DNA from: an uncultured Coriobacteriaceae bacterium
GTDB taxonomy: Bacteria; Actinomycetota; Coriobacteriia; Coriobacteriales; Atopobiaceae
Direction: 5' to 3'
Assembly (NCBI GenBank): GCA_900543875.1
Contig: UQSV01000008.1
Coordinates: 1 to 38,153 of the forward strand
DNA: 38,153 nucleotides
In this document: in pieces, positions 15,691 through 23,910 of the stretch
How positions within the stretch are numbered: the first letter of the stretch is position 1
Layout of the letters: every line of letters begins with the position of its first letter
Program-made: the position numbers and the translations under genes
Notes under the pieces: model-generated
Seen by the model: the letters and a program-made list of their open reading frames with translations, nothing else
What the model was told of the DNA's origin: nothing
The model's database searches: none

Positions 15691-18600
15691 ATGTGGGCCT
15701 ATCACGATTCGCGTGACACCCTCTATAGGAATCCGTACGGCGCCGCCCCCGTGGGCGGCGCCGTCGTGCTTAAGCTCGACGTGGGTGGAGACCGCGACGC
15801 CTCGGCCACGCTGCGCACCTGGGTCGACGGCGTGGGCGAGACCTTCGTGCCCATGGTGGGCGAGCAGCTCGAGGACCGCGTGCGCTTCTCGGTTGAGTAC
15901 GCCTGCGAGCAGCCCGCACTGGTCTGGTACTCGTTCGTGATCGAGCGTGGCGACGGCCGCGTGCTGCGTTATGGCGCGCGCGACGGCAAGACCGGCGGCG
16001 AGGGCGTGCTGTGCGAGTGGGAGCCGCCCTCCTTCCAGCTCACGGTCTACGAGCCGCGCGAGGTCAAGCCCGCCTGGTTCACCTCGGGCATCGTCTACCA
16101 GATCTTCCCCGATCGCTACCGTCGCGGCGCCGACTGGCGTGCTCGCGTCGAGCTGGCGGGCCACCTCCACGAGAACGACTCCGCTGACGGCGTGGCCGGT
16201 ACGCGCCGCAACGTCGTCGAGCACTGGAACACCGAGCCCGCCTACGCCAAGGACGAGGCCGGCCGCGTGACCACGTGGGACTTCTACGGCGGCACCCTCG
16301 AGGGTATCCGCGACGATCTGCCGCGCCTGGCCGACATGGGTATCTCGACGCTCTACCTCAACCCCATCTTCGAGGCGCGCAGCAGCCACCGTTACGACAC
16401 GGCAGACTTCATGCAGGTAGATGCCATGCTTGGCGACGAGCAGGGCTTCCGTGACCTGTGTGCCCAGGCTGCTGAGTTGGGCATCTCCATCGTGCTCGAC
16501 GGCGTCTTCAACCACGTGGGCGCAGACTCGCGCTACTTCAACCGCTACGAGACCTATGCCGAGCCGGGCGCCTGGCAGGCCCACACCCAGGGCGAGAAGA
16601 GTCCCTATGCGGACTGGTTTGGTTGGAAGGACGACGGCACCTACGACGCCTGGTGGGGCGTCGACGACCTGCCCGCCATCAACGAGTCCAACCCCGGCTA
16701 CCAGCGGCTCATCTGCGGAAAAGACGGCGTGGTGCGCCACTGGCTTGCCGCCGGCGCGCGCGGCTGGCGCCTCGACGTGGCAGACGAGCTTCCCGACGAG
16801 TTCATCGAGCAGATCCGCGCGGCCGCCGCGGCCGAGCGCGCCGACGCCCTCGTGCTGGGCGAGGTCTGGGAGGACGCCTCCAACAAGGTGGGCTACGGAA
16901 AGCTCCGCCGCTACCTTCTGGGAAGCGAGCTCGACTCGGCCATGAACTATCCCTTCCGCGACGCGGTACTCGGCTTTCTGCTGGGCACCACGAGCGCGCC
17001 CGACGCCGCCGAGAGCCTTGCCTCCATCACCGAGAACTACCCGCTCGAGGCCCAGGCCGCCTCGCTCAACCTCCTGTCGAGCCATGACCGTCCGCGCCTC
17101 ATGAGCGTGCTGGGCGGCGCCCTGGGCCACCCCGACTGGCAGCCCTGGCCCGACGACTTCCCGGGCCGCCTCACGGATGGCGAACGTGGCCTTGCCAAGG
17201 GCCGCTTCTGGCTCGCGACCCTCATGCAGATGACCTACCTGGGCGTTCCCAGCATCTACTACGGAGACGAGCTGGGCATGGAGGGCCTGTCCGACCCCTA
17301 CAACCGCGGACCCTACCCCTGGGCGAGGGGCGACGCTGGCGCGAGCGGGGAGGCCGTGGGCGAGCTCGTCACCGGCGACGCCGACTGCCGCACGATGTAT
17401 CGCAACGTCATCCAGCTGCGCCGCAGCCTGCCCGTGCTCACGGACGGCCTCGTGCGCCCCTTTGCCCCGTGTGACGACGTGCTGGGCTGGTGGCGCCTCC
17501 CGCAGGGCGGCGAGGGCATGAGCGCGTGCGTGCTCGTGAACCGCAGCCTCTCCGAGTGGCATGACGTCTCGGTCGAGGACCGCGGGGCCCGCGCGAGCGA
17601 GGTCATCGGCGGCGCCGAGCTGCGCCGCGAGGGTGGCCGCGTGGCGCTTACGCTGGCACCCCTTGGCAGCGCGGTCATCGTGTTCGACGACGGCGCGGGG
17701 CTGGCCCGCCCGCTCGAGACGGGCACGGGCGTCGTGTGCCACGTGACGTCGGTCCCCAACGGCGGCAGGCCCGGCACGCTGGGTACTCCCGCGCGCGCCT
17801 TCGTCGACTGGCTCGAGGCGAACGGCCAGCGCTACTGGCAGATCCTGCCGGCCAACCCCACCGACGGCTTTGGCTCGCCCTATGCGGGCACCTCGGTCTT
17901 CGCCGGAAACGAACGCCTGCTGGCCGTGCAGGGCGAGGAGCTGCGCGCACGCATGAAAGCCTTCGAGCCCGACGCGGTGTACGAGGAGTTCATGCAGGCA
18001 AACGCCGAGTGGCTCGACCCCTACGCGTGCTACGCGGCCATCGCCGAGCTCACGGGCACCGACGCCTGGCAGACCTGGCCCGAGCGGTGGCGCCGCTACG
18101 CGCCCGAGCTGCTCGACGACCCGCGCCTGGCAGACGGCATCCGCCTCCATCGCTTCGCCCAGTGGGAGTTTGAGTGGGAGTGGATGGACCTGCGCGCCTA
18201 CGCCAACGCGCGCGGCGTCCAGATTATCGGCGACATCCCCATGTACGTGGCCGCCAACTCGGCAGACGTCTGGGCTGCGCCCGAGCAGTTCTGCCTCAAC
18301 GCCGACGGTAGCGCGAGCCTGCAGGCGGGCACCCCGCCCGATGCGTTTGCTAAGGATGGCCAGCTGTGGGGCAATCCCTGCTACCGCTGGGACGCCATGC
18401 GCGCCGACGGCTATGACTGGTGGATGCGCCGCCTGGCCCGCACGTTTGCGCTCTATGACGTCACGCGCCTCGACCACTTCCTGGGCTTCCAGAACTACTA
18501 CGGCGTGCCCGCCGGCAAGGGTGCGCTTGAGGGCGCCTGGCACGAGGGTCCGGGCATCGAACTGTTCCGCCGCGCTCACGAGCTGCTGGGGCCGCTGCCG

Positions 18601-19026
18601 ATCATCGCCGAGGACCTGGGCTCGGTTACGCCCGCGACCCGCGCGCTGCTCGCCCAGGTGGGCTGCCGCGGCATGGACGTGCTGCAGTTTGCCGATGGCG
18701 ACGTGCGCGGCGGCTGGCAGCCCAAGGCCGGCAAGGTGGCCTACACCTCGACGCACGACACCCAGACGCTCGTGGGCTGGTGCGCCGAGCGCTTTGGCCT
18801 CGACGAGCCCGCGGCCCGCGAGCTAGCCGACCGCCTCATGAGGCAGACCTACGCCTCGGCCGCCGACGTCGTGATGTGCACGCTGCAAGACGCGGCGCTG
18901 CTGGGAGACGACGCCCGCATGAACGTGCCGGGCGTGGCCGAGGGCAACTGGAGCTGGCAGGCGATCGACGAGCTGCTGCCCTCGGCCGGCGCCTACCTGC
19001 GCGAGCTGGGCGCCGCGCGGCGTTAG
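15691..19026 (+). CDS. Bifunctional GH13 alpha-glucan hydrolase fused to 4-alpha-glucanotransferase (GH77, MalQ-like)
   Basis: 1111 residues, two enzymes in one chain. Residues 1-about 665 form a neopullulanase/cyclomaltodextrinase-like GH13: N-terminal beta domain, VYQIFPDRY, region I DGVFNHVG, nucleophile D362 (GWRLDVADE), acid/base E391 (LGEVWED), D466 (SSHDRPR). Residues from about 672 are a MalQ-like GH77: GDIPMYVAANSADVW, nucleophile D928 (RLDHFLGF), acid/base E974 (IIAEDLG), D1023 (STHDTQT). The pair would trim limit dextrins and rearrange the released oligosaccharides, complementing GlgP and GlgB. Similar fusions are annotated in other Firmicutes and Coriobacteriia as bifunctional debranching proteins. 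ATG 15691 has a GCGGGG site 10 bases upstream; the ATG at 15681 runs into a stop. Last gene of the glycogen cluster. Confidence 0.9.
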   Translation: MWAYHDSRDTLYRNPYGAAPVGGAVVLKLDVGGDRDASATLRTWVDGVGETFVPMVGEQLEDRVRFSVEYACEQPALVWYSFVIERGDGRVLRYGARDGKTGGEGVLCEWEPPSFQLTVYEPREVKPAWFTSGIVYQIFPDRYRRGADWRARVELAGHLHENDSADGVAGTRRNVVEHWNTEPAYAKDEAGRVTTWDFYGGTLEGIRDDLPRLADMGISTLYLNPIFEARSSHRYDTADFMQVDAMLGDEQGFRDLCAQAAELGISIVLDGVFNHVGADSRYFNRYETYAEPGAWQAHTQGEKSPYADWFGWKDDGTYDAWWGVDDLPAINESNPGYQRLICGKDGVVRHWLAAGARGWRLDVADELPDEFIEQIRAAAAAERADALVLGEVWEDASNKVGYGKLRRYLLGSELDSAMNYPFRDAVLGFLLGTTSAPDAAESLASITENYPLEAQAASLNLLSSHDRPRLMSVLGGALGHPDWQPWPDDFPGRLTDGERGLAKGRFWLATLMQMTYLGVPSIYYGDELGMEGLSDPYNRGPYPWARGDAGASGEAVGELVTGDADCRTMYRNVIQLRRSLPVLTDGLVRPFAPCDDVLGWWRLPQGGEGMSACVLVNRSLSEWHDVSVEDRGARASEVIGGAELRREGGRVALTLAPLGSAVIVFDDGAGLARPLETGTGVVCHVTSVPNGGRPGTLGTPARAFVDWLEANGQRYWQILPANPTDGFGSPYAGTSVFAGNERLLAVQGEELRARMKAFEPDAVYEEFMQANAEWLDPYACYAAIAELTGTDAWQTWPERWRRYAPELLDDPRLADGIRLHRFAQWEFEWEWMDLRAYANARGVQIIGDIPMYVAANSADVWAAPEQFCLNADGSASLQAGTPPDAFAKDGQLWGNPCYRWDAMRADGYDWWMRRLARTFALYDVTRLDHFLGFQNYYGVPAGKGALEGAWHEGPGIELFRRAHELLGPLPIIAEDLGSVTPATRALLAQVGCRGMDVLQFADGDVRGGWQPKAGKVAYTSTHDTQTLVGWCAERFGLDEPAARELADRLMRQTYASAADVVMCTLQDAALLGDDARMNVPGVAEGNWSWQAIDELLPSAGAYLRELGAARR

Positions 19027-19070
19027 ACCGCCAACTGCAGCGCCCCTGCCCGGTCGCCCGTGCCAAACGG

Positions 19071-19076
19071 TACAAT
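19071..19076 (+). promoter_or_regulatory. -10 box upstream of mfd
   Basis: TACAAT in GGTACAATCGC. Transcription from it would begin near 19083. That makes a GTG start at 19060 impossible for this transcript, while ATG 19084 would be leaderless and ATG 19150 normally led. No clear -35. Confidence 0.45.
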
Positions 19077-19149
19077 CGCAGGCATGAGACCAGTGCGCGC
19101 CGACCCCACACCCACGGGGCCGGCCGCTTTGCATGCCGAGGGGTTGCCC

Positions 19150-22100
19150 ATGCTCATCAACCGCGTATCGCGCCAGCTGCTCGCCGCGCCCGAGCTGCTT
19201 GGGGCCATGTCTGACCTGCGCTGTGGCAAGGACGTCGTCCTGTCCGTCTCGCAGAGCGCCCGCACGCTCGTGCTCGCGAGCGTCTGGGCGGCCGACCCGC
19301 GCCCCTGCCTGTTCGTGGTGTCGGGCGAGGAGGCGGCGGACCGCGCGGCCAAGGCGCTCGCCGCCTGGCTGGGCCAGGACCTCGTGCTGCGCTATCCCGA
19401 GCGCCGCGACCTGCCCTGGAAGACCGACGCCACCGACGACGCCGTCATCGGCGCGCGCACCGAGGCCATCGGCCGCCTCGCCTGTGGCGACCCTTGCGTC
19501 GTGGTGGCCTCGGGCCGCTCGCTTTTGCGCCGCGTGCCGCCCGTGGGCTCGGGCTACTGGGCAAGCTCCACCTTCTCGGTGGGCGACGAGGTGCCCTTCG
19601 AGGACGTGGGCGCGTTGCTCGTGGGGCTGGGCTACGCCGACGTGGGCGAGCTCGACGGCCCCGGCACCTTCCACATTCACGGCGACGCCGTCGACGTGTT
19701 CCCCTCGCAGGACACGGTGCCCGTGCGCATCGAGTTCTTTGGCGACGAGATCGACCGCGTGAGGCGCATGGTCGGCGCCACCGGCCAGACCATCGGCGAC
19801 CTCGAGAGCGTCACCGTGCGCCCCTGCCGCGAGCTCGCCCTCACCGACGAGACAATCGCCCGCGCGCGCAAGGCCCTGTGGACCGATGCCCAGGCGAGCA
19901 CCGCCGTTGCCGCCGACCTCGAGCTCATCGAGGCGCGCAGCCCCGAGCCCTCGCTCGACCGCTACCTCGCCGCCCTCTACGGCAAGACGGCGAGCCCGCT
20001 CGAGCACATCGCGGCCGAGACACTCGTCTGCCTAGCCGAGCCCCGCTCCCTGTTCGACGACTGCACCCGCGCCTCCGACGAGGTCGAGGAGCTCGCGAGA
20101 AACGCGGGCGCTGAGACCGCCGGCCTCTACACACTGCCGCGTGAGCTCGACTTTGGCTCTCAGCAGCGTCTCTCGTTCGCGAGCATGCTGCGTGCCGGCA
20201 CCTCCGTCACCGCCGAGCTGCCCATTCGCCAGCCGGGCATCGCCGGCTCCGACACGCGCCTTCTGGGCCGCGTGCGCCAGCTCATCAACGACAACTGCGC
20301 GGTGCTCTTCGCCGTGCCCGACCGCGCCACGCGCGAGCACCTCGAGCTCAACTTTGGCGACGAGCACATCATGTTTGGAGAGTCGCTGGCCCAGGCCGCC
20401 GAGAACGGCGTGCCGGCCCTCGACCCGTCTGCTAACGACCCCGCCGCGGCGCCGCCCCTGCCTCGCGGCCAGGTGACCTTCACCGACGCCGCCGTGCCCG
20501 CGGGCATTGTTGCCCCCACGACCAAGCTTGCCGTGCTGTCGGTGGGCGACCTGTCGGTGCGCATGGCCCGCCACCGCGCCCGCCGCCGCGTCGACCCCAC
20601 GAGCATCACGTTCCCCTTCAAGCCCGGCGACTACGTCGTCCACGCCACGCACGGCATCGCGCTGTTCGCTGACATCGTGCGCCAGGAGGTGGGCGGCAAG
20701 GAGCGCGACTACTTCCTGCTCGAGTACGCGGGCCAGGACAAGCTCTTCGTGCCGCTCGAGCAGGTCGACCGCATCACCCGCTACGTGGGCCCCGATGGCT
20801 CGAGCCCTCGCCTCACGCGCCTCAACACGGCTGACTGGTCGCGCGCAACAAACAAGGCGCGCAAGAACGCCAAGCGCCTCGCCTTTGACCTCGTCGACCT
20901 CTATACCCGCCGCGCGAGCGTCCAGGGCCACGCGTTTGCCCCCGACACGCCCGAGCAACAGGAGATGGAGGCCTCGTTTAGCTACGAGCTCACCCCAGAC
21001 CAGAAGACCGCCGTGGCAGACATCAAGGCAGACATGGAGACGGCCCGTCCCATGGACCGCCTGCTGTGCGGCGACGTGGGCTTCGGCAAGACCGAGGTGG
21101 CCCTGCGCGCGGCCTTCAAGTGCGTGGCTGAGGGCCGCCAGGTCATGGTCCTGTGCCCCACCACGATCCTTGCCCAGCAGCACTACGAGACGTTCTTCAA
21201 CCGCTTTGCCCCGTTCGACTTCGAGGTCGACGTCATGAGCCGCTTCCGCACCGCCAAGCAGCAGAGGCTTGCCCTCGAGGGCTTCGCGAGCGGCAAGATC
21301 TCGGTGCTCGTGGGCACGCACCGCCTGCTCTCGAGCGACGTCAACCCCCACGACCTGGGCCTCGTCATCGTCGACGAGGAGCAGCGCTTTGGCGTGCAGC
21401 ACAAGGAGCAGCTCAAGAACATGCGCGAGCAGGTCGACGTGCTCACCCTGTCTGCTACGCCCATCCCGCGCACCATGCAGATGGCGATGAGCGGCGTGCG
21501 CGACATGAGCATGATCATGACCCCGCCGCCGGGCCGCCTGCCGGTCAAGGTGACGGTGGGGGAGTACGACCCCGACGTCGTCTCGGCGGCGATCCGCGCC
21601 GAGCTCGCGCGCAAGGGCCAGGTCTACTACGTGTCGAACCGCGTCAAGACCATCGACGAGGCAGAAGCCCGCGTGCTCGAGGCCGCGCCCGAGGCCCGCG
21701 TGGGCGTGGCGCATGGCAAGATGAGCGCCAAGCAGGTCGAGGACATGATGATGAAGTTCCAGCGCGGCGAGATCGACGTGCTGGTGGCGACCACCATCAT
21801 CGAGAGCGGCATCGACAACCCGCACACTAACACGCTCATCATCGAGGATTCGCAGCGCCTGGGCCTCGCGCAGCTCTACCAGCTCAAGGGTCGCGTGGGA
21901 CGTGGGCGCACGCAGGCCTATGCCTACTTCATGTTCCCCGGCGAGCGCCCGCTCACGCCCGAGGCCACCGAGCGCCTCACGGCGATCAACGAGTTCCAGG
22001 AGCTGGGCAGCGGCATGCGCGTGGCCATGCGCGACCTCGAGATCCGCGGCGCGGGCTCGCTCATGGGCGCCGAGCAGCACGGCAACCTCTCGAGCGTGGG

Positions 22101-22614
22101 CTTCGACCTGTTCACCCAGATGCTGGGCGAGGCCGTGGCCGAGGCCAAGGGCGAGAGTGGCGAGGAGCTCGCGAGCAGCGAGGTCAACATCAACCTGCCG
22201 GCCGACTTCTACCTGGCCGAAGAGTACCTGCCCGAGGTCGACCGCCGCGTGCTCGTCTACCGCAAGCTCGCCTGCGCCGTGGAGCTCGCCGAGGTCGACG
22301 CGCTGCAGAGGGAGTGCGAGGAGAAGTTCGGCAGCCTGCCGCAGGCGGCCAAGAACCTCTTCGACCGCACGCGCATCCGCGTGCGCGCCCAGCGCCTGGG
22401 CGTGGCGAGCGTGTCGGTCGCAAGCGGCCGTCTCATGTTCCAGGGACTCAAGTGCAACCGCGACCTCACGCTCAGGCTCAAGGAGCAGCGCGCCCTCGTC
22501 TATCCCAAGACCGAGAAGGTCGCCTATCCCATAGCCCGCGGCAACGCCGACGTCGTCTCGCAGGCCCTCGCGGTCCTGGAGCTCGCCGGCGGCGACGACG
22601 AGCCCGAGGAGTAG
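19150..22614 (+). CDS. mfd: Transcription-repair coupling factor
   Basis: 1154 residues from ATG 19150, the usual Mfd length. An N-terminal UvrB-like region is followed by the RNA-polymerase-interacting CarD-like domain near residue 488 (PFKPGDYVVHATHGIALF). Then come the RecG-like helicase motor with Walker A GDVGFGKTE (from 641), DEEQ (from 742), and LSATPIPRTM, and the C-terminal TRCF domain. Mfd removes RNA polymerase stalled at DNA lesions and recruits UvrA. I chose 19150 because GAGGGG lies six bases upstream and MLINRVSRQLL fits the family start; ATG 19084, directly after the -10 box, is a leaderless alternative. In actinobacteria mfd commonly precedes mazG, ftsB and ppx, as in this window. 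Confidence 0.95.
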   Translation: MLINRVSRQLLAAPELLGAMSDLRCGKDVVLSVSQSARTLVLASVWAADPRPCLFVVSGEEAADRAAKALAAWLGQDLVLRYPERRDLPWKTDATDDAVIGARTEAIGRLACGDPCVVVASGRSLLRRVPPVGSGYWASSTFSVGDEVPFEDVGALLVGLGYADVGELDGPGTFHIHGDAVDVFPSQDTVPVRIEFFGDEIDRVRRMVGATGQTIGDLESVTVRPCRELALTDETIARARKALWTDAQASTAVAADLELIEARSPEPSLDRYLAALYGKTASPLEHIAAETLVCLAEPRSLFDDCTRASDEVEELARNAGAETAGLYTLPRELDFGSQQRLSFASMLRAGTSVTAELPIRQPGIAGSDTRLLGRVRQLINDNCAVLFAVPDRATREHLELNFGDEHIMFGESLAQAAENGVPALDPSANDPAAAPPLPRGQVTFTDAAVPAGIVAPTTKLAVLSVGDLSVRMARHRARRRVDPTSITFPFKPGDYVVHATHGIALFADIVRQEVGGKERDYFLLEYAGQDKLFVPLEQVDRITRYVGPDGSSPRLTRLNTADWSRATNKARKNAKRLAFDLVDLYTRRASVQGHAFAPDTPEQQEMEASFSYELTPDQKTAVADIKADMETARPMDRLLCGDVGFGKTEVALRAAFKCVAEGRQVMVLCPTTILAQQHYETFFNRFAPFDFEVDVMSRFRTAKQQRLALEGFASGKISVLVGTHRLLSSDVNPHDLGLVIVDEEQRFGVQHKEQLKNMREQVDVLTLSATPIPRTMQMAMSGVRDMSMIMTPPPGRLPVKVTVGEYDPDVVSAAIRAELARKGQVYYVSNRVKTIDEAEARVLEAAPEARVGVAHGKMSAKQVEDMMMKFQRGEIDVLVATTIIESGIDNPHTNTLIIEDSQRLGLAQLYQLKGRVGRGRTQAYAYFMFPGERPLTPEATERLTAINEFQELGSGMRVAMRDLEIRGAGSLMGAEQHGNLSSVGFDLFTQMLGEAVAEAKGESGEELASSEVNINLPADFYLAEEYLPEVDRRVLVYRKLACAVELAEVDALQRECEEKFGSLPQAAKNLFDRTRIRVRAQRLGVASVSVASGRLMFQGLKCNRDLTLRLKEQRALVYPKTEKVAYPIARGNADVVSQALAVLELAGGDDEPEE

Positions 22615-22645
22615 CGCCTGCGCTTCTCTCATGCAATGTGTGGCA

Positions 22646-22689
22646 AACGCGCCTAAAACTCGCTCTTGGCGGCGATAATTAGGCGCGTT
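22646..22689 (+). promoter_or_regulatory. 11-base perfect inverted repeat enclosing a -10 box
   Basis: AACGCGCCTAA (22646-22656) and TTAGGCGCGTT (22679-22689) are perfect arms with a 22-base spacer, so arm starts are 33 bases apart, about three helical turns. The -10 candidate GATAAT (22674-22679) lies at the right edge, so a dimeric or looping regulator bound here would cover the promoter of the downstream oxidoreductase gene. It could also be an RNA hairpin, but no T tract follows. Confidence 0.55.
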
Positions 22690-22746
22690 AAGCACGCACA
22701 GCGCGGCCGGCGCCCGCTTGGGCCGGGCCGCGGGAGAGGAGCACCC

Positions 22747-23835
22747 ATGGCACTCGTCACCAACCCCCAGGCGATCGACTCCGCGGCTTCTGCCGCCGCC
22801 GCGTTCGAGGCCGTTGCCAACAAGCCGTTCCCCACGGACATCTTCGAGGCCCCGCAGCTGCGCTGGGCCGTCATCGGCTGCGGCGTCATCGCCAACCAGA
22901 TGGCGCAGGCCCTGGCGCTTGCCGGCCGCCACTTCGTGGCCGTGCAGAACCGCACGCGCGCAAAGGCCGACGCCTACGCCCAGCGCTGGGGCGTCGAGCG
23001 CGTCTACGACACCCCCGAGGAGCTCTACGCCGATCCCGAGGTCGATGTCGTCTATATCACCACGCCCCACAACACCCACATCCAGTTCCTGCGCGGTGCC
23101 CTGGGGGCAGGCAAGCACGTCCTGTGCGAGAAGTCCATCACGCTCAACTCCGAGGAGCTCGCTGAGGCCCAGGCCATCGCCGACAAGAACCACGTGCAGC
23201 TCATCGACGGCACCACGATCTTGCACATGCCGCTCTACCGCGGCCTCATCGCCCGCGCGATGGCCGGCGACTTTGGCAAGCTCAACCTCGCCACACTCAA
23301 CTTTGGCAGCTACAAGGACTACGACCCCAACAATCACTTCTACAATCCCAAGCTCGCCGGCGGCGCCATGCTCGAGATCGGCGTCTACCCCGTTACGCTC
23401 GCCCGCCTGTTCTTGGTGAGCCAGCCCGTTGACGTCATCTCGATCTGCAACGCGTGCGAGACGGGCGTCGACGTCACGAGCGGCATCGTCATGCGCAACG
23501 CCGAGATGCAGATGGCCACGATCACGATGTCGCTGCACTCCAAGCAGCCCAAGCGTGCGATGCTCTCCTTCGAGGACTGCTACGTCGAGATCATGAACTA
23601 CCCGCGCGCCGACCGCGCCACCATCACCTGGACGGCCGACAACCGCCGCGAGGAGATTCACGTGGGCGAGGAGGCCTACGCGCTGTGCTACGAGGTGGCA
23701 GACCTCGAGCGCGCCGTCGCGGGGGATGCGGTCGAGGACGCGATGATCGCCTACACCACCGACGTCATGGCCATCATGACGCAGCTGCGCCGCCAGTGGG
23801 GCGTGCGCTATCCCGAGGAAGAGGGCCTGGCGTAA
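22747..23835 (+). CDS. Gfo/Idh/MocA-family NAD(P)-dependent oxidoreductase
   Basis: 362 residues. The Rossmann loop is VIGCGVIANQMAQAL (about residues 40-54), and LCEKSITLN (about residues 125-133) carries the conserved lysine of the E-K-P-like motif, with Ser in place of the usual Pro. The C-terminal Gfo/Idh domain (GGAMLEIGVYPVTLARL) follows. Members oxidise or reduce sugars, inositols or similar diols, or act on trans-dihydrodiols; the substrate here is unknown. The start ATG 22747 has AGAGGAG six to twelve bases upstream; the frame is open 27 codons further up, but that part is Arg/Gly-rich and lies across the promoter. It stands between mfd and the SGNH-MazG gene with a promoter of its own and a palindrome. 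Confidence 0.88.
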   Translation: MALVTNPQAIDSAASAAAAFEAVANKPFPTDIFEAPQLRWAVIGCGVIANQMAQALALAGRHFVAVQNRTRAKADAYAQRWGVERVYDTPEELYADPEVDVVYITTPHNTHIQFLRGALGAGKHVLCEKSITLNSEELAEAQAIADKNHVQLIDGTTILHMPLYRGLIARAMAGDFGKLNLATLNFGSYKDYDPNNHFYNPKLAGGAMLEIGVYPVTLARLFLVSQPVDVISICNACETGVDVTSGIVMRNAEMQMATITMSLHSKQPKRAMLSFEDCYVEIMNYPRADRATITWTADNRREEIHVGEEAYALCYEVADLERAVAGDAVEDAMIAYTTDVMAIMTQLRRQWGVRYPEEEGLA

Positions 23836-23875
23836 GGGTCGCGTCAGGGTTATGGGAGGACACCGTCTCCGGCGC

Positions 23876-23881
23876 TACACT
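23876..23881 (+). promoter_or_regulatory. -10 box upstream of the SGNH-MazG gene
   Basis: TACACT in GCGCTACACTGG, 30 bases before the start. No recognisable -35. AAGGAGAGG (23893-23901) serves as ribosome site. Confidence 0.5.
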
Positions 23882-23910
23882 GGGCGCAAAACCAAGGAGA
23901 GGAAACGAGT

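Noticed and set aside
15151..18756. Minus-strand frame of 1201 codons across the GH13-GH77 gene
   Set aside because: Antisense shadow of a clear two-enzyme gene; no ribosome site and no family motif.
19060..19149. Longer Mfd N-terminus from GTG 19060
   Set aside because: The GTG lies upstream of the TACAAT -10 box; the translation before 19150 is Pro/Thr-rich and unlike Mfd.
20032..23661. Minus-strand frame of 1209 codons across mfd and the oxidoreductase
   Set aside because: Same GC effect; composition is low-complexity and it crosses two real genes and a promoter.
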